From: Stramentimicrobium sp964525625
GTDB lineage: Bacteria > Atribacterota > Phoenicimicrobiia > Phoenicimicrobiales > Stramentimicrobiaceae
Direction: 5' to 3'
Length of the DNA: 21,628 nt
Assembly: GCA_964525625.1 (NCBI GenBank)
Contig: CAZGKY010000020.1
Span: forward strand, 1-21,628
The notes beneath the pieces are model-generated. The model was not told the DNA's origin and made no database searches. It saw only the letters and a program-made list of their open reading frames with translations. Of the stretch, positions 1 to 7,252 are shown one piece after another. The position numbers and the translations under genes are program-made. Each line of letters starts with the position of its first letter. Within the stretch, counting starts at the first letter, position 1.

Positions 1-59
1 TTTACTCCTTCTTCTTTACACATATCGATATAAGAAAAAATATCACCTTGTTTTAACAA
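1..59 (-). CDS. Start of a truncated gene (19 codons), cut by the contig edge; possibly a nuclease
   Basis: After the stop of the methyltransferase at 72, the minus strand has an AAAGGA ribosome site at about 68-73 and then a TTG at 59-57 about 8 bases downstream. The frame stays open to base 1 and reads MLKQGDIFSYIDMCKEEGV. The tight spacing and codon pattern fit a last gene of the restriction-modification operon. From memory, some HNH-type endonuclease proteins begin with a similar GDI.SY..MC..EGV stretch, but 19 residues are too few to assign a family. The start codon and the product are therefore tentative. Confidence 0.45.
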   Translation of the reverse strand, partial: MLKQGDIFSYIDMCKEEGV

Positions 60-71
60 TTTAGTTATCCT

Positions 72-752
72 TTATTGTTTTTTCATTATTATTAAATGTT
101 TAAAGCCTCTTAGATAAAAATTATATCTCTTTGCTCTTTCATGCCAGATACCGGTATTTGAAGTTTGATTATGGCGAGTAACACACACTAGATCAACTGG
201 AATAAAAAATTTATCAAGGATAGAATATATTTTAAACCCAACAGGAGTGAACTTCTTCTTTTTTGCTTGATCCCCAATTAACCAGGCTATATATTTTTCT
301 GGTTTAAGGATACGATAAGCTTCTTGTGCGACTTTTTCCATTTCTTCAAAAAATACAGGATTTTCACAAGATATTTTTCCAAGATTATCAGGGTGATCAT
401 TATACTTTATATTGTCTGAATAGGGGGAATCTATAAAAATAAAATCTACTGTTTCATTTTCTAATGGTAATTTTCTAGCATCTGCTTGTTGTATATCTTC
501 TCTATAGGGAACAATATCGTATCCTATAACATTTCTATTTTCTTCATTACAAACGTCAATAGTAGTACCACTCCCACACATTGGGTCAACTATTAAGTCG
601 TTTTCTTTAGTGTATCTTTGAATTAAATTCCAAATTATAAAAGCCGGGGTTACACCAGAATATTTATTATTACCATGTGGTTTATCTCCATAGTTTTGTG
701 TTGGAAAATCCCAAAGGGTTGTAGTTTCAATTTTTGGTTTTTTAGTCGCCAT
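72..752 (-). CDS. DNA amino-methyltransferase (N4-cytosine or N6-adenine), short form
   Basis: This 226-aa protein would transfer a methyl group from S-adenosylmethionine to an exocyclic amino group in DNA and protect the host from the neighbouring endonuclease. The SAM-binding motif I DPMCGSGTT is at residues 56-64, the acidic motif II GYDI at 77-80, an ADARKLP stretch at 90-96, and the catalytic motif IV region IDSPYSDN at 107-114. Motif I comes before motif IV with little between them, as in the gamma order, and any target-recognition part would be in the C-terminal 100 residues. Motif IV reads DSPY where DPPY is usual. Its ATG lies inside the end of the endonuclease gene (11-base overlap), so the two are probably translationally coupled. 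Family assignment is firm; base and target are unknown. Confidence 0.88.
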   Translation of the reverse strand: MATKKPKIETTTLWDFPTQNYGDKPHGNNKYSGVTPAFIIWNLIQRYTKENDLIVDPMCGSGTTIDVCNEENRNVIGYDIVPYREDIQQADARKLPLENETVDFIFIDSPYSDNIKYNDHPDNLGKISCENPVFFEEMEKVAQEAYRILKPEKYIAWLIGDQAKKKKFTPVGFKIYSILDKFFIPVDLVCVTRHNQTSNTGIWHERAKRYNFYLRGFKHLIIMKKQ

Positions 753-1428
753 CTTTAAGCAGTCCTTTCAAGTCTTCAATAAAATGTTCAAACAACTTTA
801 CTTTGCTACTTTCTTCTATATCATCTTTTGTTAAAATATAACTCCCATCTAGATCTACTTCCAGTATTGCTCTCCCTTTCTTTGTTGGATTCTTATATTT
901 TAATGTTCCATCTTCATCTGGTGTAATAAAATAAACTTTAATATGTTTTGTAGCTTCATCTTTTAACAATTTAAGTTTCCAATATCCAGTCTGAGCTATT
1001 CTTTCTCTAAGAGTAACTTTGCTTGAAATAACCACTAAAACTTTGTAATTTTTGGGATTATATATAATAATATCTACATCTGGCAGATGTAGACCGAATT
1101 CCCCGTAATCAACTGCTAAATTTCTTTTAATTTGACTTAACTCGAGGGATAATTTGCTTGATCTTTCTAATCTATTACCGTTAATTAATTTTAGTCCCAT
1201 ATCTTCAACTTCTTCAGCGATTATGAATTGAATAAGTTTTTCTAAGTTTTTTCCTTTAAATGCTCTCCAGCTTTGTTCATGGTCACCTCTACTGGTAGGT
1301 GTTTTCGACCAATCTTCTTTATGTACTTCTTTGGCTTCTTCCAATAATTGTGAAATATATTTGTATGCCTTAGAACCATATTGCTCTTTCTTTTGTAAGT
1401 ACAATTTTTTTAATTTTTCAAAATCCAT
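742..1428 (-). CDS. Type II restriction endonuclease, PD-(D/E)XK fold, BsaWI-like
   Basis: This 228-aa protein lies between two methyltransferase genes. The catalytic core is readable: PDVD at 116-119, then the strand VLVVISSK at 130-137, followed by LRER at 140-143. Serine sits where the usual acidic residue of (D/E)XK would be, and Glu142 in LRER is the likely displaced acidic residue. This arrangement is known in several type II enzymes with an S-x-K core. The SSK...LRER..Q block and overall size resemble the BsaWI family as I remember it, but I cannot confirm that or the target site. The gene starts 3 bases after the upstream methyltransferase stop with an AAAGGG ribosome site, and its 3' end overlaps the next methyltransferase. 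Reading it as an active nuclease is inference. Confidence 0.75.
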   Translation of the reverse strand: MDFEKLKKLYLQKKEQYGSKAYKYISQLLEEAKEVHKEDWSKTPTSRGDHEQSWRAFKGKNLEKLIQFIIAEEVEDMGLKLINGNRLERSSKLSLELSQIKRNLAVDYGEFGLHLPDVDIIIYNPKNYKVLVVISSKVTLRERIAQTGYWKLKLLKDEATKHIKVYFITPDEDGTLKYKNPTKKGRAILEVDLDGSYILTKDDIEESSKVKLFEHFIEDLKGLLKDGD

Positions 1429-1431
1429 AAT

Positions 1432-2775
1432 TTACCCTTTTAAGCCTATTATAATATATTCTATTGGGTAGGCCTCTGAGTTAGCTTTATGATTACTGGC
1501 AAACCTTCCTGTTTTTTGATCTCTTTTTTGAGGCAATATTTTTGAAGGTATTCTTCTTTTTATTATTCTTTCTAAAATAAATCCTGAATGTTGCAAGCTT
1601 TCTGCAAATACTTCTGCATTTAATATTTTTACTCCTTTTAAAGAAGTATTGCCAATTACATAACAACATCTACCTCCGCTTTTTAAAATGCGGTAACTTT
1701 CATCAAATACCTCTTGCATATCCCCAAAGAAGGTTTTAATTTCTTCAGCTACCTTAACATTTTTCGCTTGCATATTTTTTACTATATCTTTTGCGATAAT
1801 ACTTTTTAAAGTATTTCCATTTCTATATTTATAAGCAGATCCGATAAACTCTTTTCTATACTCTGCTAAATCTTCAGTGAAATCTAACCAGATCGTAGAA
1901 AGTTGGTGTAAATCAGCATATTCATAACTGGTAACGTAAGGGCTTGAAGTGACTATCAAATCTACTTCATTATCATTTACAGGTTGCATTTTAGCGTCTT
2001 GTATTTTAATGTTTAAATAGTTATCTATATTGTTTTTTACTTTCTGCGGTACAATTCCCCAAAAAGCATTATTGCCTCTTTGCATTTTTTTTAGATGTTG
2101 TTTAAAAATTTGATAAGGCTGTGCTATCTTTTTTTTAAAGTCTCTAGTAGGTTTTGTACTTACCTGAAGCCAATTAGAACAATTCTTTAAAATATGACTG
2201 AATGCTACCAGGAAAAAGTCACGTATTGTTTCTTCTTTTTCGTGATAAATTCTCCTTAATATGATTCCTAATTCATCTCTGTTTTTCTCATTAAACCAAT
2301 AGTTTATTCTTTGAATATGTTTTAAAGGAAGCAAGGGTTTCAAATTCACATTACTAAATAATTGTTCGTTGTGAGAATAAGCTAAAAATTCCAAGTCTCC
2401 TAATATAATTTTAATTTTTTTATCAAGGTACCAGGGATCTATTGGTGTAGACTTTACTCTGGTTAAGAGAGAAGATATTCTGTTGATATCAGTTCCACTG
2501 GCCTTGAAACCTCGGGATATGGCTGTAACAATAGTAGTGCCGCACCCCATAAATGGATCGTTTATGTGAGCCTCTTTTTCAGTTATATATTCTTCAATTA
2601 ATTTTTCAACTAACTGAGGAATAAATTTTGCTGGATAACGATGGTAACTATGTGTCCATTTTCCTGTATCAGATGGCTTATATTCAGCAAAGGTCCAGTC
2701 TTCATCTATATTTTTTTCTTTAAATAAATTCAAAATATATTCTTCCGACTTAATTTTTTGTTGAGCTATACTCAT
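1432..2775 (-). CDS. DNA amino-methyltransferase (N4-cytosine-type), 447 aa
   Basis: This is the first and larger methyltransferase of the restriction-modification operon. Residues 42-54 (HSYHRYPAKFIPQ) look like motif X, and motif I DPFMGCGTT is at 73-81. After a variable section of nearly 200 residues that could hold the target-recognition part, motif IV TSSPY is at 276-280, followed by VTSYEYADLHQLS. The order I, variable region, IV is alpha-like. A TSPPY-type motif IV is typical of N4-cytosine enzymes; here its first proline is serine. The C-terminal part ends in EAYPIEYIIIGL, common in N4/N6 methylases. The ribosome site before the ATG is weak (AAAAGAG, about 8 bases away). Modification type is inferred from the motif only. 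Confidence 0.85.
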   Translation of the reverse strand: MSIAQQKIKSEEYILNLFKEKNIDEDWTFAEYKPSDTGKWTHSYHRYPAKFIPQLVEKLIEEYITEKEAHINDPFMGCGTTIVTAISRGFKASGTDINRISSLLTRVKSTPIDPWYLDKKIKIILGDLEFLAYSHNEQLFSNVNLKPLLPLKHIQRINYWFNEKNRDELGIILRRIYHEKEETIRDFFLVAFSHILKNCSNWLQVSTKPTRDFKKKIAQPYQIFKQHLKKMQRGNNAFWGIVPQKVKNNIDNYLNIKIQDAKMQPVNDNEVDLIVTSSPYVTSYEYADLHQLSTIWLDFTEDLAEYRKEFIGSAYKYRNGNTLKSIIAKDIVKNMQAKNVKVAEEIKTFFGDMQEVFDESYRILKSGGRCCYVIGNTSLKGVKILNAEVFAESLQHSGFILERIIKRRIPSKILPQKRDQKTGRFASNHKANSEAYPIEYIIIGLKG

Positions 2776-3055
2776 GCAAACAACTCTTTTCTATCGATTA
2801 ATAAAGATTTTTTTAATAATATCCTTATATATTTAATTGCTTATCGCTTTAATTTTAAAAATTTCTTAATTTCTTCTTTTCCCCTATGGAAAATAGTGGC
2901 TAAAAAATTTTATTCTCTTTTGATGGTTTTTGGTGCTGAGTGAGTGCTGCTTTTTTGTCTTTTTATTTCTATATTATTTTTATTATTTTAGCAAAATATC
3001 AGTATATATGGCAAGTATTGCCAGAAATTGGTCTTTTAAGTTAGGATTAACTATG
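2776..3055 (-). other. AT-rich gap holding the R-M promoter and a possible decayed reading frame
   Basis: This 280-base gap lies between the 52-aa gene and the methyltransferase. Besides the promoter at 2985-3014 it holds two adjoining minus-strand open stretches that read like protein but lack a start. One ends at the stop 2900-2902 (ALTQHQKPSKENKIF) and the next ends at 2841-2843 (FLATIFHRGKEEIKKFLKLKR region). A single-base shift near 2905 would join them. The stretch is short and AT-rich, so chance is a real alternative. Confidence 0.3.
2985..3014 (-). promoter_or_regulatory. Candidate promoter for the restriction-modification operon
   Basis: On the minus strand, -35 TTGCCA (3014-3009) is followed by an 18-base spacer and -10 TAAAAT (2990-2985). 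TGC just before the -10 makes an extended -10. Each hexamer matches consensus at 5 of 6 positions. Transcription would start near 2978, leaving a leader of about 200 bases before the methyltransferase ATG at 2775. The small upstream gene may also read through. Confidence 0.45.
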
Positions 3056-3214
3056 TCATTTCCACAGGAATTTGCCGACTGTTTTATTTATTTTTCTACC
3101 TACATATCTGTTTTTGACTCGGCGAGCCATCTTTTTGGGATCACCACTGGCAACTTTACTGATATCATTGGCTGTCCGGGCTAGTTTGTAGAGCATGCTG
3201 ACCAGTTTTTGCAT
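3056..3214 (-). CDS. Small very basic protein of 52 aa, function unknown
   Basis: This short frame is easy to miss but well supported. A consensus ribosome site AAGGAGA (3221-3227) sits about 7 bases before the ATG at 3214, and 53 codons run to a TGA at 3058-3056. The protein begins MQKLVSMLYKLARTANDIS and continues with a region rich in Lys and Arg (GDPKKMARRVKNRYVGRK). I count 15 basic and 2 acidic residues. The codon choice (GCC, CGG, GTC, CTG) is less AT-rich than the flanking DNA, as expected for real coding sequence. It looks like a conserved small soluble protein of unknown role, and the charge suggests contact with nucleic acid or ribosome. It lies upstream of the restriction-modification genes on the same strand, but about 280 bases separate them, so a shared function is not shown. 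Confidence 0.8.
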   Translation of the reverse strand: MQKLVSMLYKLARTANDISKVASGDPKKMARRVKNRYVGRKINKTVGKFLWK

Positions 3215-3343
3215 TGGTTATCTCCTTTTCTCTGAGAATTAATATATGTGGTATAATTTTTGGCTTAAGATTCAAAACTAATATCGATAAAGTAAAAAGG
3301 TTCTATTGGTCTTATTATTTCTCTTATTATTATTCCCCTTATT

Positions 3344-3371
3344 ATTATATTTTAGCAGGTAGTACTGACAA
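3344..3371 (-). promoter_or_regulatory. Candidate promoter for the 52-aa gene
   Basis: Minus strand: -35 TTGTCA (3371-3366), 16-base spacer, -10 TATAAT (3349-3344, perfect match). The start would be near 3337, giving a leader of about 120 bases to the ATG at 3214. It lies back-to-back with the rpiB promoter. Confidence 0.5.
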
Positions 3372-3470
3372 CTGTAGGTCAGGAATGAAAAAAAATTAAA
3401 GATTTAATCCTTTATTTTTTTGTAAAGATAAAGGATAGAATAAAGTAAATAGTATTGAACTGTTAAGACT

Positions 3471-3499
3471 TTTACAATTATAATTCTTTGTGGTATATT
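3471..3499 (+). promoter_or_regulatory. Candidate promoter for rpiB
   Basis: Plus strand: -35 TTTACA (3471-3476), 17-base spacer, -10 TATATT (3494-3499). Transcription would start near 3506, about 124 bases before the rpiB ATG. A perfect TTGACA at 3525-3530 has no good -10 at the right distance. Confidence 0.5.
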
Positions 3500-3629
3500 T
3501 AGAAAGTTATTGTAACTCTTATTTTTGACAATCAAAAAGTAAACAGAATGATCGATGTAAAATAACAAATATGCAAACAAAGTTATACTAATAAAACTAT
3601 TGATCAAATTAATTCAGGGAGGAGTAGTT

Positions 3630-4088
3630 ATGAAAATTGCTATTGGAAGTGATAGAAGTACTGTGCTTACAGAAGAGATAATAAATTATCTAAAAGAAAA
3701 AAACTTACAGTTAGTACGTTGTGGAGCCTTGGCTGGAAAGGAAGTTGACTATGTAGATGCTGCAGAAGAAACAGCAAAACTAGTATCTACCCAGGAATGT
3801 GAACAGGGTGTACTTTTTTGCAATACCGGCACTGGTGCCACAATAATTGCTAATAAATTACCCAAGGTAAGGGCAGCTTTATGTATAGATGCTTATTCAG
3901 CAATGATAGCCAAAAAGGCTAATAATGCTAATATAATTGTACTGGGAATCAGGCTGACCGGTATCCCTCATGCTAAGGAAATAATCGATAAATGGATGGA
4001 AACAGAGCCATCAAAAGACCTACCTTATACCAGATTTCATGAAAAAACAGATTTGTTAGAAAAACGCTATCGAGGTAATATTAAATAG
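3630..4088 (+). CDS. rpiB: RpiB/LacAB-family sugar-phosphate isomerase
   Basis: This 152-aa protein belongs to the family that interconverts aldose and ketose phosphates, such as ribose-5-P and ribulose-5-P. It is the only large plus-strand gene in the window. The start chosen is the ATG at 3630, because AGGGAGGAG lies 5 bases upstream and the protein then begins MKIAIGSD as in the family; the upstream in-frame ATG at 3600 has no ribosome site. The family core is present: VDYVD near residue 41, FCNTGTGATIIANKLP near 63-78 with the catalytic-type Cys, RAALCIDAYSA and the NNANIIVLGIR strand. Oddities are SDRS where family members usually have SDHAG or similar, and CNTG for CGTG. These changes may mean a non-ribose substrate, such as another 4-6 carbon sugar phosphate. 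It converges with the iolO operon. Confidence 0.85.
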   Translation: MKIAIGSDRSTVLTEEIINYLKEKNLQLVRCGALAGKEVDYVDAAEETAKLVSTQECEQGVLFCNTGTGATIIANKLPKVRAALCIDAYSAMIAKKANNANIIVLGIRLTGIPHAKEIIDKWMETEPSKDLPYTRFHEKTDLLEKRYRGNIK

Positions 4089-4168
4089 AATATTTTACTA
4101 ACTTGCTTTTTAAATAGGGTAGGGAGTTTTTTATTTATTATTGTTTCTTAATCAAATTCTGATAATAA

Positions 4169-4984
4169 CTACATTAATTTATTAATATAGGACAGAGCTT
4201 GCATGGCAGCGGTTTCACTATCGGGTAATGGCAAGGCTTCTAAACCAATATAGCCATCATAATTTACTTTTTTTAGCGTATCCAAAATGTTTGCAAAATT
4301 GATATGCCCAAATCCCGGTACCCATCTATTGCTATCAGCAAAATGTAAATGATCTAAATAAGAAGAATATTTTTTAATAGTATCCACTATAGATTTCTCT
4401 TCTATGTTCATATGAAAAGTATCTAAATGCAAACCAATCATGGAGGAATTTATTTTTTTAATAAACTCAACAGTTTGCTCAGCAGTGTTTAAGTAATTTG
4501 ATTCATAACGATTAATTGCTTCTAAAACAAGTACTACCCCCTTTTTTTGTGCATAATTGGCACACTCTCGCAAACAAGTAATTACTCTTTCTAAAGCTAT
4601 TTCTTGTTCGTTTTTATCTTCGGGTAATGGACCTTTTATAGTGCCAATAATTACCTTTGCCTTTAATTGTGAAGCAAAGTCAATCTGATCTTTAATCCTT
4701 AGCACTGCTGCATTTCTAACTCCTGCATCTACAGAAGAAAAATATAATTTTTCATCTACATAAGCTTGACCCGTCCCTATAGTTGAAACAGTAAGATTAT
4801 TCTTTTTCACGACTTCCATAATTCCAGGTACATCAATCACTTTTGGATCTCGAATATGTAGTTCTACTGCTTTATAACCTATTTCCTTCGCTTTTTTAAT
4901 TCCTGATACATAATCTCCCTGAAATATAATAGGAGCAAATTTTGAACCAGGACTAGAAATTGTAACACTTAAACTTATACTCAT
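4169..4984 (-). CDS. iolO: TIM-barrel sugar epimerase, IolO-like (5-keto-L-gluconate epimerase)
   Basis: This 271-aa protein is of the AP-endonuclease-2/sugar isomerase fold. It resembles Thermotoga maritima TM0416 (IolO), which epimerises 5-keto-L-gluconate to D-tagaturonate. Shared landmarks include an N-terminal FQGD, VELHIRDP at 40-47, IGTGQAY at 69-75, LEAINRYESNYLNT at 154-167, LDTFHMNIEE at 187-196, HFADSNRW.PG.GHINF at 214-230 and GLEALPLP at 247-254. The probable divalent-metal ligands are Glu155, Asp188, His214 and Glu249. The ATG is preceded by a GAGGAA ribosome site. It is the last gene of the TRAP/IolB operon, 58 bases after the cupin gene, which supports a sugar-acid or inositol-derivative role. 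The fold is certain, the exact substrate likely but inferred. Confidence 0.85.
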   Translation of the reverse strand: MSISLSVTISSPGSKFAPIIFQGDYVSGIKKAKEIGYKAVELHIRDPKVIDVPGIMEVVKKNNLTVSTIGTGQAYVDEKLYFSSVDAGVRNAAVLRIKDQIDFASQLKAKVIIGTIKGPLPEDKNEQEIALERVITCLRECANYAQKKGVVLVLEAINRYESNYLNTAEQTVEFIKKINSSMIGLHLDTFHMNIEEKSIVDTIKKYSSYLDHLHFADSNRWVPGFGHINFANILDTLKKVNYDGYIGLEALPLPDSETAAMQALSYINKLM

Positions 4985-5042
4985 AACAATCTTCCTCTCA
5001 TTTAATTTTCATAAAAAACAAACTCAATATATTAAGGGCTTA

Positions 5043-5804
5043 TCAAAAAAATTTGTTTTCCTGATAAGGTTCCTGAATATTAAGGTCCATAAAATTTCGA
5101 TCCCCAGACTTCCTGGAAGCCATACAATATATGTAAGATAGTTTTCCTGCTGGGCAGGCAACATTGGGATGATATCCTCTGGGAATGGAAATTAAATCAC
5201 CATCTCTGACAATGGCTACCTGGTAAGGGTTATCTAGATCATCATATACACATTGCAATCCAAAAATATTTTTCATATTAAAATAGACATATACTTCCTC
5301 GCGTTTTTTTGCATGTTCATGAGGTGGCCAGGAGGTCCATCCTCCGGGACTACTTTCACATATACCCACCATTAAACGAGCACATTTAAAATCACTATCT
5401 ATATACTTCCAGACATCCCTTTGGCTACTATTATTAAGACTTCCAGCAATAGCATGAGTTGCTGGATTTTTATCAATATCCTGAAAAGTTATATGAGAAA
5501 ATTCGGCATCAATATCAGAGGGAGCACTATAATACATTATTACACTTCCTTCAGAATAAAGTTGTAAATTCTTCCCTCTTGGAACATATAGCATATCCTT
5601 AAAATTAGCAATTCCTTCCTTATTTTCACACTTGAACTGAATTACACCATCAATTATTACCAGACAAATCTCTTCCTCCTGAGAATCAAGAATTAACCCT
5701 TCTTTTAATTCAATTCTCTGTACCGATAGAAATTCTAATCCCAATTCCTGGGGAATTTTCCTCTGTAGTAGCTCTATTGACTTAAAATGCCTTCCTGCTT
5801 TCAT
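5043..5804 (-). CDS. iolB: KduI/IolB-family cupin isomerase
   Basis: This 253-aa bicupin protein is related to 5-deoxy-glucuronate isomerase, a step of inositol breakdown. The C-terminal cupin is the best marker. SWPPHEH at 158-164, EEVYVY at 169-174, GLQCVYDD at 182-189 and VRDGDLISIPRGYHPNVACPAG at 199-220 supply the metal ligands His162, His164, Glu170 and His212. The N-terminal cupin (about 20-95) is more diverged. Length is near the usual 270. It starts 167 bases after dctM with ribosome site GGAAGGAA and may be coupled to a 14-codon leader frame. It is followed by the IolO-like epimerase. In the Thermotoga inositol route the enzyme before IolO is the hydrolase IolN, which I recall as IolB-related but cannot verify. 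This copy could therefore act as IolB or as IolN. Confidence 0.85.
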   Translation of the reverse strand: MKAGRHFKSIELLQRKIPQELGLEFLSVQRIELKEGLILDSQEEEICLVIIDGVIQFKCENKEGIANFKDMLYVPRGKNLQLYSEGSVIMYYSAPSDIDAEFSHITFQDIDKNPATHAIAGSLNNSSQRDVWKYIDSDFKCARLMVGICESSPGGWTSWPPHEHAKKREEVYVYFNMKNIFGLQCVYDDLDNPYQVAIVRDGDLISIPRGYHPNVACPAGKLSYIYCMASRKSGDRNFMDLNIQEPYQENKFF

Positions 5805-5845
5805 ATATAAATTCCTTCCTTTAATGAAATTAAATCTGTTAACAT
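5801..5845 (-). CDS. Possible 14-aa leader peptide overlapping the iolB start
   Basis: An ATG at 5845 has AGGGG five bases upstream (5855-5851) and opens the frame MLTDLISLKEGIYI. Its TGA overlaps the iolB ATG (ATGA). This would allow translational coupling within the long dctM-iolB gap. The frame is short and AT-rich, so it may be chance. Confidence 0.3.
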   Translation of the reverse strand: MLTDLISLKEGIYI

Positions 5846-5971
5846 AATAACCCCTAATTTACAATTTATTGTGCTAATATCTAATATGTAAGTATTTAGA
5901 GGACTCTTTTAATCAATTGAATAATATTTATCAAAGATTAATATTATACAACAAAGAAAATATAATTAGAT

Positions 5972-7252
5972 TTACTTGAATAAAAGATTTGGTACAAACA
6001 TAGTAATTTGTTCAAAATATGTCACTAACATTAGCACTAAGAACATTGGTATTAGAAAAATTAATAATGGTTTAATAATATCGTTCATTTTAATACCTGA
6101 TATTCCTAATCCTACAAATAATACCGTCCCTACCGGTGGAGTACATAAACCTATACATAAGTTTACTAACATCATTATTCCAAATTGTATTGGAGAAAGA
6201 CCTAAATTTACTGCTATTGGCAAAAAGATAGGAGTAAAAATTAGAATTGCCGGAGACATATCCATAAAAGTCCCTACAATTAGAAGGATTATATTTATTA
6301 TGAACAACAAAATATATCTATTGGGAGTAATAGATAAAAGTAGGTTGGCAACTAATTTAGGAATCTGTTCTAATGCTAATATATAAGCGAATGCAGTGGA
6401 AGTAGATATAAGAAACATTACTATTGCCGTAGTATAAACAGTTTTTAAGATGATTCCTGGCATATCTTTAATTTTTATTTCTTTATAAACAAAAAAACTA
6501 ATTATAAAAGCATATACTGCACCAAAAACAGATGCTTCCGTAGCAGTAAAAATACCTCCCAAGATACCAACCACAATAACCACTACTAAAAAAAGACTTA
6601 ATAAAGTTTCTTTTGTTATCTGGAGAGCTTCTTTAAAAGAAGGTGAGGGATGAGATGGATAATGTCTTTTTATGGAAATAAAATAACTTACTATTAAAAG
6701 CCCTATTCCAACAAGAATACCTGGGATAATACCCGCAGCAAATAATTTGGCTATTGAAATACCACCTGCTACAAAAGAATATAATATCATTGAATTACTT
6801 GGTGGTATTATTAGTCCTATAGTGGAAGAAGTACAAGTTACTGCAGCTGAAAAATTCTTATCATATCCTTCTTCATTCATTAAAGGTATTAATATTGATC
6901 CGATTGAAGAAGTATCTGCTACAGCAGAACCTGATATACCGGCAAAAAACATGCTGGCCAGAATATTTACAGCAGACAATCCTCCTCTAATTCTCCCAAT
7001 AATTATATTACTAAAATTTACAATACGCCTAGCAATTCCTCCCTTCTCCATAATATTTCCCATAAGAATAAAAAAGGGAATACAGGTCAGTATAAAACTA
7101 TTAACACCAGCAAACATCCTCTGAAATACCACTATTAAAGGAAGTTCAGCTAGATAAATTGCCAAAACTGAAGCAATCCCAAGAGAAAAAGAAACAGGTA
7201 TTCCTAAAATTAGAAGTATAAAAAATGTTGAAATAAGTACAAAGCTAATCAT
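5972..7252 (-). CDS. dctM: TRAP transporter large membrane subunit DctM
   Basis: This 426-aa integral membrane protein forms the substrate channel of a sodium- or proton-driven TRAP system. About a dozen hydrophobic segments span the whole length, as expected for the family (425-440 aa). Typical stretches are IPFFILMGNIMEKGGIARR near 58-76, FAGISGSAVADTSSIGSILIP near 103-123, STIGLIIPPSNSMI near 142-155, and GLCTPPVGTVLFVG in the C-terminal half. Its ATG overlaps the end of dctQ by 8 bases. The following gap (5805-5971) has no clear terminator, so iolB and iolO are probably co-transcribed. The substrate is set by the binding protein, not visible here. Confidence 0.95.
   Translation of the reverse strand: MISFVLISTFFILLILGIPVSFSLGIASVLAIYLAELPLIVVFQRMFAGVNSFILTCIPFFILMGNIMEKGGIARRIVNFSNIIIGRIRGGLSAVNILASMFFAGISGSAVADTSSIGSILIPLMNEEGYDKNFSAAVTCTSSTIGLIIPPSNSMILYSFVAGGISIAKLFAAGIIPGILVGIGLLIVSYFISIKRHYPSHPSPSFKEALQITKETLLSLFLVVVIVVGILGGIFTATEASVFGAVYAFIISFFVYKEIKIKDMPGIILKTVYTTAIVMFLISTSTAFAYILALEQIPKLVANLLLSITPNRYILLFIINIILLIVGTFMDMSPAILIFTPIFLPIAVNLGLSPIQFGIMMLVNLCIGLCTPPVGTVLFVGLGISGIKMNDIIKPLLIFLIPMFLVLMLVTYFEQITMFVPNLLFK

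Larger units (their letters stand above)
3215..3629. other. Divergent intergenic region between the 52-aa gene and rpiB
   Basis: This 415-base AT-rich stretch has no convincing gene. It carries a promoter for each flanking gene (3344-3371 minus, 3471-3499 plus). Between them is an inverted repeat, ATCCTTTA at 3407-3414 and TAAAGGAT at 3429-3436, whose pairing extends inward as an AT-rich stem. The stem has no proper T-run for either flanking gene and sits between the two promoters, so an operator role is possible but unproven. Confidence 0.5.

Noticed and set aside
3404..3607. Minus-strand 67-codon frame across the rpiB promoter
   Set aside because: It has no ribosome site, is AT-driven, and covers a better supported promoter region.
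5976..7124. Long plus-strand frames opposite dctM
   Set aside because: They are shadows of the membrane-protein codons on the other strand, without ribosome sites.
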